Shown here: positions 19,685-28,154 of the stretch, in pieces | How positions within the stretch are numbered: position 1 is the first letter of the stretch | How the letters are laid out: each line of letters opens with the position of its first letter | Source: Corynebacterium comes | GTDB lineage: Bacteria > Actinomycetota > Actinomycetes > Mycobacteriales > Mycobacteriaceae | Assembly (NCBI RefSeq): GCF_009734405.1 | Contig: NZ_CP046453.1 | Coordinates: 1,302,001 to 1,366,000 of the forward strand | Direction of reading: 5' to 3' | DNA: 64,000 bases | Translations under genes and position numbers: made by a program | Notes under the pieces: generated by a model | What the model saw: the letters and a program-made list of their open reading frames with translations, nothing else | Told to the model about the DNA's origin: nothing | Databases searched by the model: none

Positions 19685-20665
19685 ATGTTCTCATCTCGCA
19701 CCAAGGTGGCGGCCGGCCTCAGCGCCGCCGCCCTCTTTCTGACCGCCTGCTCCTCTGATTCCGACACCTCCACGGACGCCTCGGGCGACGGTTCCTACAC
19801 CATCGGCATCAACCAGCTCGTCCAGCACCCGGCCCTCGACGCCGCCACCGCCGGCTTCAAGGCGGCCTTCGACGACGCAGGGGTGGACGTCACCTTCGAC
19901 GAGCAGAACGCCAACGGCGAGCAGGCCACCGCGCTGACCATCGCCCAGCAGTTCGCCGGCAAGGACCTCGACATGGTGCTCGCCGTGGCCACCCCGGCCG
20001 CGCAGGCCACCGCCCAGAACATCACCGACATCCCGGTCCTGTTCACCGCCGTCACCGACCCCGTCTCCGCCGAGCTGGTCGATTCTGAGGAGGCCCCGGG
20101 CGCCAACGTCACCGGCACCTCCGACGTCGCGCCCATCGAGGATCAGCTGGACCTGCTCAAGGAGCTCGTCCCGGACGCCCGGACCGTCGGCATCGTCTAC
20201 GCCTCCGGCGAGGTCAACTCCCAGGTTCAGGTCGAGGCTGCCCGGGAGGCCGCCGGCCCGCGCGACCTGGAGATCACCACGCAGACCGTCACCACCGCCA
20301 ACGACATCCAGCAGGCCGTCGAGGCCCTCGGCGACGTCGACGCCATCTACGTCCCCACCGACAACATGGTCGTCGCCGGCATCGCCTCCCTGGTCCAGGT
20401 CGCCGAGCAGAAGCAGATCCCGGTTATCGCGGCCGAGGCAGGCACCGTCGAGGGCGGCGCAGTGGCCACCCTGGGCATCGACTACACCGAGCTGGGCCGC
20501 CAGACCGGCGAGATGGCTCTGCGGGTGCTCCGCGACGGCGAGGACACCGCCACCATGCCGGTGGAGAAGGCCACCGAGTTCACCTACGTCATCAACGAGG
20601 ACGCCGCGCAGCGTCAGGGCGTGACCATTCCGCAGGCGATCCTCGACGAGGCCGAGACCGTATGA
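19685..20665 (+). CDS. ABC importer substrate-binding lipoprotein (ABC_sub_bind family)
   Basis: A 326-aa binding protein of the PF04392 family (TrpX-like). The lipobox FLTAC has Cys22 and a Ser/Asp-rich linker follows. Family landmarks are IGINQLVQHPALDAATAG, LVAVATPAAQ-type ATP AAQ segment, IPVLFTAVTDPVSA and GIDYTELGRQTG. Members are associated with tryptophan or purine-like uptake in Firmicutes; the ligand here cannot be told. It is first in a three-gene operon with a permease and an ATPase, with a 4-nt ATGA overlap to the permease. Start supported by GGAAGG 7 nt upstream. Confidence 0.9.
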   Translation: MFSSRTKVAAGLSAAALFLTACSSDSDTSTDASGDGSYTIGINQLVQHPALDAATAGFKAAFDDAGVDVTFDEQNANGEQATALTIAQQFAGKDLDMVLAVATPAAQATAQNITDIPVLFTAVTDPVSAELVDSEEAPGANVTGTSDVAPIEDQLDLLKELVPDARTVGIVYASGEVNSQVQVEAAREAAGPRDLEITTQTVTTANDIQQAVEALGDVDAIYVPTDNMVVAGIASLVQVAEQKQIPVIAAEAGTVEGGAVATLGIDYTELGRQTGEMALRVLRDGEDTATMPVEKATEFTYVINEDAAQRQGVTIPQAILDEAETV

Positions 20666-21573
20666 TCGGCGCCGTCGAAGTCGGCCTCATCTACGGGGTG
20701 ATGGCACTGGGCGTCTACCTGACATTCCGGGTCCTCAACTTCCCCGATCTGACGGTCGACGGCAGTTTCACCACGGGGGCGGCCACCGCTGCCGTGGGCA
20801 TCCTCAACGGCTGGCACCCGGTGCTGGCCACCCTGGCGGGTTTTGTCACCGGTTTTCTCGCCGGTACGGTCACCGGGCTGCTGCACACCAAGGGCGGCAT
20901 CGACGGCCTGCTCGCGGGAATTCTCACCATGATCGCCCTGTGGTCGATCAACCTGCGGATCATGGGCGGGGCGAACATCCCGATGCTCCGCCAGGAGACG
21001 CTGTTCACCCCGCTCCGCGACGCCGGCATTCTGGGCACCTGGGCCGGCGCGGCCATCATCGCCGTCCTCGTCTCCCTGCTCGGCCTGATCGTGGTGTGGT
21101 TCCTCACGACCGACCTGGGCCTGTCCCTGCGCGCCACCGGCGACAACGGCCAGATGATCACGTCTTTCGGCGTGTCGACGGACTTCACCAAGACCCTCAC
21201 ACTGGCACTGTCCAACGGCTTCGTCGGCATGTGCGGCGCGCTCGTCGGGCAGTACCAGGGCTTCGCCGACATCTCGATGGGCATCGGCCTCATCCTCGTC
21301 GGACTGGCCTCGGTTATCCTGGGCCAGGCCATCCTCGGCCAGCGGATGCTGTGGATCGGGGTGTTCGCCGTCATCGTCGGTGCCGTGATCTACCGCATCA
21401 TCATCTTCCTGGCGCTGCAGGTCGGCCTCGACCCCAACGACATGAAGCTGATCACCGCCCTGCTGGTCATCATCGCCCTTTTGGTACCGCGTTGGAAGGG
21501 CCTGACCAGTCGTTTCGGACGCAGACCCGCCACCGCGGTCGGCGCCAGAGTCCCGGCCGGAAAGGCGGTCTAG
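20662..21573 (+). CDS. ABC importer permease (BPD_transp_2 / LivH type)
   Basis: A 303-aa inner-membrane permease with 8-9 predicted hydrophobic helices, related to the LivH/RbsC class used with PF04392 binding proteins. Landmarks are TFRVLNFPDLTVDGSF near the start, GLLAGILTMIAL, and the conserved GLSLRATGDN before the coupling region. ALSNGFVGMCGALVGQYQGF follows. It overlaps the binding-protein gene by ATGA and is followed 2 nt later by the ATPase gene. Confidence 0.9.
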   Translation: MIGAVEVGLIYGVMALGVYLTFRVLNFPDLTVDGSFTTGAATAAVGILNGWHPVLATLAGFVTGFLAGTVTGLLHTKGGIDGLLAGILTMIALWSINLRIMGGANIPMLRQETLFTPLRDAGILGTWAGAAIIAVLVSLLGLIVVWFLTTDLGLSLRATGDNGQMITSFGVSTDFTKTLTLALSNGFVGMCGALVGQYQGFADISMGIGLILVGLASVILGQAILGQRMLWIGVFAVIVGAVIYRIIIFLALQVGLDPNDMKLITALLVIIALLVPRWKGLTSRFGRRPATAVGARVPAGKAV

Positions 21574-21575
21574 GA

Positions 21576-22367
21576 ATGCTCACCGTAGACAACATCTCCA
21601 AGACCTTCTTCCCGGGCACCGTCAATGAACGCGTGGCACTCGACGGCCTGAACCTGACGCTCGAGGAAGGCGATTTCGTCACCGTCATCGGCTCGAACGG
21701 TGCGGGCAAATCGACGCTGCTCAACGCCGTCGCCGGACGTCTGTTCGTCGACTCGGGCACCGTGCAGATCGACGGCAAGAAGGTCAACAGGCTTCCCGAG
21801 TACAAGCGTGCCCGCTACGTCGGCCGCGTCTTCCAGGACCCCCTGGCGGGCACCGCCCCGAACCTCACCATCGAGGAGAACCTCTCGTTGGCGCTCCTGC
21901 GCGGCAGGCGCAGGGGGCTCGGACGGGGCCTGAACCGGAAGCGGCGTGAAGAGTTCGTGGACAAGCTCGCCGCCCTCGAGCTCGGCCTCGAGGACCGCCT
22001 GCCCGCGAAGGTCGGCCTGCTCTCCGGCGGCCAGCGCCAGGCACTGTCGCTGCTCATGGCGGGGTTCACCAACCCCCGGATCATGCTTCTCGACGAGCAC
22101 ACCGCCGCCCTCGACCCCCAGCGCGCCGAGCTGGTCACCGGCCTGACCGAAAGGATCGTCTCCGAAGGAGGGCTGACCACCCTCATGGTCACCCACAACA
22201 TGGAACAGGCCATCCGGCTGGGCAACCGCCTGATCATGATGCACGAGGGGCGCATCGTCTACGAGGCCGACTCCGACGTGAAGTCGAGGCTCACCGTGAA
22301 GGATCTGCTCCAGGAGTTCACCAAGATCAAGGGAGCGACGCTCTCCGACAAGGCGTTCCTGGGCTGA
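21576..22367 (+). CDS. ABC importer ATP-binding protein
   Basis: A 263-aa ATPase that powers the permease encoded just upstream. Walker A GSNGAGKST (about 39-47), Q-loop VFQDPLAGTAPNLTIEENL, signature LSGGQRQAL, Walker B IMLLDEHTAALDP and the H-loop VTHNMEQA are all intact. The His after the Walker B Glu (DEHT rather than DEPT) is typical of this importer subfamily. TAGGA in the permease stop region supplies the ribosome-binding site. The stop is 9 nt from the end of the converging protoglobin gene. Confidence 0.93.
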   Translation: MLTVDNISKTFFPGTVNERVALDGLNLTLEEGDFVTVIGSNGAGKSTLLNAVAGRLFVDSGTVQIDGKKVNRLPEYKRARYVGRVFQDPLAGTAPNLTIEENLSLALLRGRRRGLGRGLNRKRREEFVDKLAALELGLEDRLPAKVGLLSGGQRQALSLLMAGFTNPRIMLLDEHTAALDPQRAELVTGLTERIVSEGGLTTLMVTHNMEQAIRLGNRLIMMHEGRIVYEADSDVKSRLTVKDLLQEFTKIKGATLSDKAFLG

Positions 22368-22376
22368 GCCGACCCG

Positions 22377-22961
22377 CTACCAGAGGTCCCCGGCGAACGG
22401 GCGTGTCCACAACACCAGTGTGACCGTCACCGCCTTGAACCACGCCTGGTGCATGGCCTCCACCTCGGCCTCGTCCGTGCCGTCCTCGGCCAGGAACTGC
22501 CGCACCGACAGCGTGACCGGCACGACGAGGGCGAAGATATGGCTCATCGGTACATGGGGGACCGGTGAGTCCACGTTGTCCGTCCGGTTCTTCTTGCTCG
22601 TGTGGTGCCGGAGCGCGATCTCCTCCTGGTACGCAAGCCACCGGGCATCGAAGTCGCGTGTGCACAGGTCAACCACCCAACGTTCGAAGCGTTCCCGCAC
22701 CGCAGCGAGATAATCGCCGTCCGGTTGGCCGTCCGCCCCCTGGAAGACGGACACCAGGTGCGGAGTGGAACCGATGAAGCCGTACCAGACGTCCATCAGC
22801 TCCGCCACGCGAGGCTTGAGGATCTCACCTGCACGCCTGATCGCCGCGACATCGGCCTCCGACCACATGACGTCCGTGAGTAGTTTATTGAGCTGGTCTT
22901 CAGTAACGGGGGAGGCCGGCAGCTCTTCGTCATAGCTGTAGCCCGCAGGGGTGTCGCTCAT
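22377..22961 (-). CDS. Protoglobin-domain heme protein
   Basis: A 194-aa single-domain protein of the protoglobin / globin-sensor fold. After a short acidic start, all-alpha segments carry PRVAELMDVWYGFIGSTPHL and EEIALRHHTSKKN. The second His pair is where the proximal heme ligand is found in the family, and MSHIFALVVPV closes the pocket. There is no attached output domain, so it is likely an oxygen/NO-binding or scavenging protein rather than a full sensor. I take the ATG at 22961, with GGGAGA 6 nt before it, over the ATG at 22976. Confidence 0.75.
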   Translation of the reverse strand: MSDTPAGYSYDEELPASPVTEDQLNKLLTDVMWSEADVAAIRRAGEILKPRVAELMDVWYGFIGSTPHLVSVFQGADGQPDGDYLAAVRERFERWVVDLCTRDFDARWLAYQEEIALRHHTSKKNRTDNVDSPVPHVPMSHIFALVVPVTLSVRQFLAEDGTDEAEVEAMHQAWFKAVTVTLVLWTRPFAGDLW

Positions 22962-23110
22962 GAGTGTCTCCCACATGGTTTTGACCGGAAAAGTTTCTGT
23001 GTGATCTCGACCATAGAGGGCGGGTGCGTGCTTGGCAATGGGGTGGCGGCGGACCGGTGCGGGGACAGTTGGCCTGGCGTGCAGAACCCCGCGGGGTCAA
23101 GACCCGACGG

Positions 23111-23479
23111 TCACAGACTCCGCACGAAAGCGGTGAACTCCTTCTCGCGGTACATGAGGTCGAGGAACCGCGGGGCGTCCGGAATCGTGCTGAAGGTGCC
23201 GGACTCCGGGCGGGGAGTGGGGTCCCGGTAGATCAACTCACCGTCCCGGTAGATGAGCAGAACGGGGATGGTGGAGCTCTCCAGGTCCTTGACCAGCAGC
23301 TGCTGGATCTCCACCTCGGCGTCCCCGAAGGACACCGTGGGAACCGCCTCCGCGGCAGCCTTGAAGATCCGGTGAAAGCGCAGGCACGGCCCGCACGAGG
23401 TGGACCAGAAATTGACCAGGACCAGCCCGTCCCGGTGGATGAACTCGTCGAAGGTGTCGTAGGTCAGGGGGGTGATCAT
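23111..23479 (-). CDS. Thioredoxin-like protein (CGPC active site)
   Basis: A 122-aa thioredoxin-fold protein. The redox motif STSCGPC (Cys29/Cys32) follows LVLVNFW, and the cis-proline is in SSTIPVLLIYRDG. Compared with classical thioredoxin the C-terminal part is divergent and ends in an EFTAFVRSL helix. It is probably a thiol reductase or a thioredoxin domain protein with its own partner. The ATG at 23479 has only a weak ribosome-binding region (GGGGCC). Confidence 0.85.
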   Translation of the reverse strand: MITPLTYDTFDEFIHRDGLVLVNFWSTSCGPCLRFHRIFKAAAEAVPTVSFGDAEVEIQQLLVKDLESSTIPVLLIYRDGELIYRDPTPRPESGTFSTIPDAPRFLDLMYREKEFTAFVRSL

Positions 23480-23548
23480 GGTGGCCCCGGCTCTCGGAAA
23501 TGCGAAACAGGTCAGAAGGTAATTCTATACCCTCTGACCTGCTATTTG

Positions 23549-23622
23549 TCGGACTGACAGGATTTGAACCTGCGACCCCTACACCCCCAGTGTAGTGCGC
23601 TACCAAACTGCGCCACAGTCCG
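23549..23622 (-). tRNA. tRNA-Pro, anticodon GGG
   Basis: On the minus strand the 74-nt cloverleaf folds completely. The acceptor CGGACTG pairs with CAGTCCG. The D arm is TGGCGCAG...AGCGCA, and the anticodon stem CTACA/TGTAG encloses the loop CTGGGGG, whose middle three bases GGG read proline codons CCC/CCU. The T arm is GCAGG-TTCAAAT-CCTGT. The discriminator base is A and the 3' CCA is not encoded. Confidence 0.95.
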
Positions 23623-23689
23623 CCGTCGCACCTGAAGTGCAACGTTGTTCAGGTTACAACAATGTGATCCCTTTAGGCGAATCCGCTGG

Positions 23690-24061
23690 TCAGGATACAT
23701 CTCCGGCGGTGTAGAACCAGGCCCCGTCGATGCGGCGGAAGGTGGAACGCTCGCGCTGCGAACCAGCCGGCGATCCCTTGTAGAAGGCCTCGAACTCGAC
23801 GACGCCCTCCTGGTCGAGCGGGCCGCCGCCAACGACCTCCAGTACGTCCAGGCGGTAGAACTGCACGGGCAGATCCACCAGGGTCAGGTCGTAGGGTCGG
23901 GTGTCGGGATCCCAGGTGCGCAGGAGGTACCCGGCGTCCCGGGTGACGAAGGCGGTGAATCGGGAGCGCATGAGTGTCTCGGCGGTCGGGGCGACGGCGC
24001 CGGCGTGGTAGCGGCCGCAGCATTCGTCGTAGCTCAGGCCTGTGTTGCAGGGGCACCTCAT
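23690..24061 (-). CDS. YchJ-like SEC-C motif protein
   Basis: A 123-aa protein of the YchJ/UPF0225 family. It begins with the SEC-C zinc motif (Cys-Pro-Cys, then Cys-Cys and His in RCPCNTGLSYDECCGRYHAG). An NTF2-like domain follows (TAETLMRSRFTAFV, then GVVEFEAFYK and ERSTFRR). The function is unknown; the motif usually binds zinc and protein partners. The ATG overlaps the stop of the hydrolase-OsmC gene as ATGA, so the two are co-translated. Confidence 0.88.
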   Translation of the reverse strand: MRCPCNTGLSYDECCGRYHAGAVAPTAETLMRSRFTAFVTRDAGYLLRTWDPDTRPYDLTLVDLPVQFYRLDVLEVVGGGPLDQEGVVEFEAFYKGSPAGSQRERSTFRRIDGAWFYTAGDVS

Positions 24062-25218
24062 GCGGGAATGTCCATGATCTTGGCGCCGGCGAGCATGGCC
24101 TCGACGGGGGAGGTGCGGGCGGCGTTGATGAGCCTGCGGCGCTGGGCGTCGCTGAGGTCGCCGTAGAGGGCGATCTTGCGTTCGAAGACATTGCGGGAGG
24201 CGTTGATGATGGTGACCTCGACGTCGTCGAGTTTCATGCCGGTGGCGGCCTCCCGGATGGCGTGGGTGGAGGCTGCGGCGAGCGCGGACATGAGCAGGTC
24301 GACGGGGGAGTGTCCCAGGCCCTTGCCGCCGCTGGTCTTGGGCAGGTCGGCCTTGAGCTCGCCTGCGCGGGAGTTGAGGACCACACCGTATTTGGTGCCG
24401 GCCGCGACGTGCGACCTCACTTCGTCGGTTCCCACCGTCGGGGCCTCGTGGGAGGGGCGGAGATAGGGCCGTGCCCACCTGGCGATGGTGTGGCCGGCCT
24501 GTTGGGCGGAGTCGCCGCGTGTGAACAGGTGGTCGACCTTGTCCATGGTGACCAGGGACTTGGGGAAGCGGGTCACCCGGAAGATCTTCTGCGCGTTGTC
24601 CACGCCGACGGTCTGGTCGACGGGCGAATGGATGAGCATGAGCGGCTTGCGCAGGGTGGGCAGGTAGGCCTCGGGGTTGTTGTCCGCGAGGTCCTCGAGG
24701 AATTCGCGGGAGATGTTGATGTCCCGGCCCGCGAGGGTGACGGTGACGGAGCCCTCCTTCTCGGCTTCGTGGACGCGGTCGGCGAAGTGGAGGACGGAGT
24801 GCGCCGGGTCGAAGGGGGCGCCGAGGGTGGCGACGGCCGCGATGGAGGCCATCTCCGGGAGGGTCGCGGCCTTGAGGGCGGCGGCTCCGCCGAGGGAGTG
24901 TCCGAGGAGGAGCTGCGGGGCCTCGTGGTTGTCGGCGAGCCACCTGCTCGCTGCGACGATGTCGTCGACGTTGGTGGTGAACGTGGTGTCGCCGAAGTCA
25001 CCTTCTGACTGGCCGAGGCCGGGGAAATCGAAACGCAGCGCGGCGATCCCGTGCTCGGCGAGCGTCTTGCACACCCGCGAGGCCGCGGGCACGTGCCGCG
25101 AACAGGTGAAACAGTGCGCGAACACCGCGTAGGCGATGGGCGGGGAGTCCGGGTAATCGATCGTGCCGGCCATCATCGTCCCCCGTGCGGAGGGAATTTT
25201 CACGCTCACAGAATGCAT
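24058..25218 (-). CDS. Alpha/beta hydrolase-OsmC fusion protein
   Basis: A 386-aa two-domain protein. Residues 1-250 are a serine hydrolase: oxyanion segment AHCFTCSRH, nucleophile LGHSLGGAA, acid in HSPVDQTV and His in DKVDHLF. Residues 255-386 form an OsmC/Ohr-like domain (SPVDLLMSALAAASTHAIREAA). OsmC proteins reduce organic peroxides through Cys residues, but the usual first Cys of the second motif is not evident here. Fusions of this kind are known in actinobacteria. TATTCT at 25226-25231 (minus) ends 7 nt before the ATG, suggesting a leaderless transcript. Confidence 0.88.
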   Translation of the reverse strand: MHSVSVKIPSARGTMMAGTIDYPDSPPIAYAVFAHCFTCSRHVPAASRVCKTLAEHGIAALRFDFPGLGQSEGDFGDTTFTTNVDDIVAASRWLADNHEAPQLLLGHSLGGAAALKAATLPEMASIAAVATLGAPFDPAHSVLHFADRVHEAEKEGSVTVTLAGRDINISREFLEDLADNNPEAYLPTLRKPLMLIHSPVDQTVGVDNAQKIFRVTRFPKSLVTMDKVDHLFTRGDSAQQAGHTIARWARPYLRPSHEAPTVGTDEVRSHVAAGTKYGVVLNSRAGELKADLPKTSGGKGLGHSPVDLLMSALAAASTHAIREAATGMKLDDVEVTIINASRNVFERKIALYGDLSDAQRRRLINAARTSPVEAMLAGAKIMDIPA

Positions 25219-25246
25219 GTCCCCAAGAATAGCCACCCGTCTCAAC

Positions 25247-25252
25247 TAGGGT
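25247..25252 (+). promoter_or_regulatory. Likely -10 element of secA2
   Basis: TAGGGT, a common corynebacterial -10 form, lies 37 nt upstream of the secA2 GTG and about 16 bp from the divergent TATTCT of the hydrolase gene. The two promoters would share one short control region. Confidence 0.45.
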
Positions 25253-25289
25253 GGTGACCAGTACTTGCAGGCCCACAGGAAGGTTCAAC

Positions 25290-27578
25290 GTGGCATTCGA
25301 CTGGTTCTGGCGGGCGATGGGGGCCCAATCGACCCGTAATCAGAAGCGCAGCCGCGCGATCGTCGAGGACGTCGGCGCGCAGACCGCTGAGCTGACCCGG
25401 CTTGACGACGCCGCCCTCGCCCAACGCGCCCGGGAACTCGCCGCAGGCGGTGAGATCTCCGATCCGGCGGCGTTTCTGGCGCTGCTGGGCGTCGCCTCGG
25501 AACGGACCCTGGGCCTGGCGCCCTTCCCGGTCCAGTCTCAGGCGGTGCTCCGTCTGGTGGAGGGCGACGTCATCCAGATGGCCACCGGCGAGGGCAAGAC
25601 CCTGGTCGGCGCGATGGCGGCGACGGGTTTCGCGCTGACGGGTAAGCGCGTCCACGTGATCACGGTGAACGACTACCTCGCGGAGCGTGACGCCGAGTGG
25701 ATGCGCCCCCTGGTCGAGTTCTTCGGCCTGCGCGTGGCCTCGGTGACGGAGAAATCGGATCCGGAGGAGCGTCGACAAGCGTACGCATCCGACATCGTCT
25801 ACGGTCCGGTCAACGAGATCGGATTCGACGTCCTGCGTGATCACCAGATCACCCGCCGCGAGGACGCCGTGCAGGCCCCCGCGGATGTGGCGCTGGTCGA
25901 TGAGGCCGACAGCGTGCTTGTCGACGAAGCCCTCGTCCCCCTGGTCCTGGCAGGAAGCCGCCCCGGACTGGAGACGGCGGGCCAGATCACCGACGTGGTG
26001 CGGCACCTGCGGGAGCGGGAGCACTACACCATCGACGACGACCGTCGGAACGTCTTCCTCACCGACGCCGGCGCCGACCGCATCGAGGGTGCCCTGGGCA
26101 TCGACTCGCTCTACGACGACGAGCACATCGGCACCACCCTGGTGAAGGTGAACCTCGCACTGCACGCCAAGGCGCTGCTCATCCGCGACATCCACTACAT
26201 CGTCGCCGACGCCAAAGTGCAGCTCGTCGACGCCTCCCGCGGCCGCGTCGCGGACCTGCAGCGCTGGCCCGACGGCCTGCAGGCCGCCGTGGAGGCGAAG
26301 GAAGGTCTCGACGTCACCGAGGGGGGCCGTATCCTGGACACCATCACCCTGCAGGCCCTCATGCGCAGGTACCCCATGGTGTGCGGCATGACCGGCACCG
26401 CCGTGGAGGCCACTGACCAGCTGCGGCAGTTCTACGACCTGCACGTCTCCGTCATCGACCGGAACAAGGAACTGACGCGTTTCGACGAGGCCGACCGCAT
26501 CTACGCCACCATCGCAGACAAGAACCGGGCGATCGTCGAGGAGATCGCCCACCTGAACTCCACCGGCCAGCCGGTTCTCGTGGGCACCCACGACGTCGCG
26601 GAGTCTGAGGCGCTCGCGGAGGCCCTGACCGATCTGGGCATCGAGGTCAACGTCCTCAACGCCAAGAACCACGCGGAGGAGGCGCGCATCATCGCCGAGG
26701 CCGGCGACCTGGGGCGCGTCACCGTGTCCACCCAGATGGCCGGACGCGGCACGGACATCCGCCTGGGCGGGGCCGACCAGGCGGATCACGAGGCCGTCGC
26801 GGAGCTGGGTGGTCTGGCGGTGATCGGCACCTCCCGCCACCGCACCGCGCGCCTGGACAACCAGCTGCGCGGACGCGCAGGGCGCCAGGGGGATCCGGGG
26901 CTGTCGGTGTTCTTCGTGTCGCTGCAGGACGACGTGGTCGTCTCTGGCGGTGCGGGTGACTCCGTGACCGCCCAGCCCGACCCGAGCGGCCTCATAGATT
27001 CAGCGCGGATCCGTGACTGGGTCGGGCACTGCCAGCGCGTCACCGAGGGGCAGCTCCTGGAGATCCACTCCCAGACGTGGAAGTACAACCAGCTGCTCGC
27101 TGATCAGCGCGTCACCATCGACGAACGACGCGCCCGGCTGCTCGACAGCGATCAGGCGTGGCGTGAACTCGCGGAACGCCACCCGGAGCGTGCGGCGGAG
27201 CTGGCGCACCTGGCTGAGGCCACCCGGGTGCAGGCGGCCCGCGACATCATGCTCTTCCACCTCGATGACGAGTGGGCGGAGCACCTCGCCGTCATGGATG
27301 ACGTGCGCGAATCCATCCACCTGCGTGCCATCGCCCGCGAAACTCCCATCGATGAGTACCACCGCATCGCGGTGCGCGAGTTCAAGGACCTGGCGCAACG
27401 GGCCGTCGACAAGGCGGCGGAGACATTCGCCACCGTCCACATCGACGAGGATGGCGCGCACCTGGTCGACGGGGGCCTCGCGCGACCCTCGGCAACCTGG
27501 ACCTACATGGTCTCCGACAACCCGCTGGCGGGGTCCGGCAACTCGGTGATGTCCGGGATCGGCAACCTTTTCCGCTGA
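25290..27578 (+). CDS. secA2: Accessory Sec translocase ATPase SecA2
   Basis: A 762-aa SecA paralogue that drives export of a subset of proteins. The DEAD-like motor has MATGEGKT (Lys103), VNDYLAERDAEW, the helicase VDEADSVLVDEA and MAGRGTDIRLGG, with RGRAGRQGDPG near 540. It is shorter than housekeeping SecA and ends without the C-terminal zinc-binding tail, which is the SecA2 pattern in mycobacteria (Rv1821) and corynebacteria. AGGAAGG lies 6 nt before the GTG at 25290. It stands just ahead of odhI, as in Mycobacterium. Confidence 0.93.
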   Translation: MAFDWFWRAMGAQSTRNQKRSRAIVEDVGAQTAELTRLDDAALAQRARELAAGGEISDPAAFLALLGVASERTLGLAPFPVQSQAVLRLVEGDVIQMATGEGKTLVGAMAATGFALTGKRVHVITVNDYLAERDAEWMRPLVEFFGLRVASVTEKSDPEERRQAYASDIVYGPVNEIGFDVLRDHQITRREDAVQAPADVALVDEADSVLVDEALVPLVLAGSRPGLETAGQITDVVRHLREREHYTIDDDRRNVFLTDAGADRIEGALGIDSLYDDEHIGTTLVKVNLALHAKALLIRDIHYIVADAKVQLVDASRGRVADLQRWPDGLQAAVEAKEGLDVTEGGRILDTITLQALMRRYPMVCGMTGTAVEATDQLRQFYDLHVSVIDRNKELTRFDEADRIYATIADKNRAIVEEIAHLNSTGQPVLVGTHDVAESEALAEALTDLGIEVNVLNAKNHAEEARIIAEAGDLGRVTVSTQMAGRGTDIRLGGADQADHEAVAELGGLAVIGTSRHRTARLDNQLRGRAGRQGDPGLSVFFVSLQDDVVVSGGAGDSVTAQPDPSGLIDSARIRDWVGHCQRVTEGQLLEIHSQTWKYNQLLADQRVTIDERRARLLDSDQAWRELAERHPERAAELAHLAEATRVQAARDIMLFHLDDEWAEHLAVMDDVRESIHLRAIARETPIDEYHRIAVREFKDLAQRAVDKAAETFATVHIDEDGAHLVDGGLARPSATWTYMVSDNPLAGSGNSVMSGIGNLFR

Positions 27579-27582
27579 TCAA

Positions 27583-27609
27583 CGCACCCCTGGGATCCCC
27601 CGGGGTGCG
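27583..27609 (+). terminator. Terminator after secA2
   Basis: CGCACCCC and GGGGTGCG form an 8-bp GC-rich stem beginning 5 nt after the secA2 stop; the loop contains a second small GGGATCCC palindrome. No T-run is present. Confidence 0.65.
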
Positions 27610-27614
27610 ACATC

Positions 27615-27640
27615 CGACCACTGACGCACTCATGTGGTCG
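27615..27640. promoter_or_regulatory. Inverted repeat upstream of odhI
   Basis: CGACCAC (27615-27621) and GTGGTCG (27634-27640) form a 7-bp dyad with a 12-nt centre. It precedes the consensus-like -10 TATGAT at 27651-27656, so it covers the expected -35 region and could be an operator. The regulator is unknown. Confidence 0.45.
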
Positions 27641-27698
27641 TTGCAGTCGCTATGATGGCAACAAGTCACAGTCACGACGAAAGCGGAGGATTTATAAA

Positions 27699-28133
27699 AT
27701 GAGCGAGAACACCGGTACTCCTGAGTCACAGGTCGAGACCACTTCGGTCTTCCGCGCCGATCTTCTCAAGGAAATGGAGTCCGGCGCAGGCTCTGCTCCC
27801 GCCGCAACCGGCGCCGATAATCTCCCTGAGGGCGCAGGTCTCCTCGTGGTCAAGCGAGGCCCCAACGCGGGTGCCCGCTTCCTGCTGGATCAGCCGATCA
27901 CCACCGCCGGCCGCCACCCGGAATCGGACATCTTCCTCGACGATGTGACCGTGTCCCGCCGTCATGCCGAGTTCCGCATCAACGACGGTGAATTCGAGGT
28001 CTTCGACGTCGGTTCCCTCAACGGCACCTACGTCAACCGTGAGCCGCGTAACTCCCAGGTGCTCACCACCGGCGACGAGATTCAGATCGGCAAGTTCCGT
28101 CTTGTCTTTCTCGCCGGCTCGAAGAACGACTAG
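27699..28133 (+). CDS. odhI: OdhI/GarA, FHA-domain inhibitor of 2-oxoglutarate dehydrogenase
   Basis: A 144-aa cytosolic FHA protein that, when unphosphorylated, inhibits the 2-oxoglutarate dehydrogenase complex and so steers carbon toward glutamate. The phosphorylation segment VETTSVFR puts the two regulatory threonines at 14 and 15, exactly as in C. glutamicum OdhI (sites for PknG and PknA/B-type kinases). The FHA domain (about 60-135) has TAGRHPESDI, SRRHAEF and the conserved NGTYVN. The ATG is preceded by GGAGG. It heads the odhI-ftsR block. Confidence 0.97.
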   Translation: MSENTGTPESQVETTSVFRADLLKEMESGAGSAPAATGADNLPEGAGLLVVKRGPNAGARFLLDQPITTAGRHPESDIFLDDVTVSRRHAEFRINDGEFEVFDVGSLNGTYVNREPRNSQVLTTGDEIQIGKFRLVFLAGSKND

Positions 28134-28154
28134 GAACGGTTGAAGTAGTTCACA

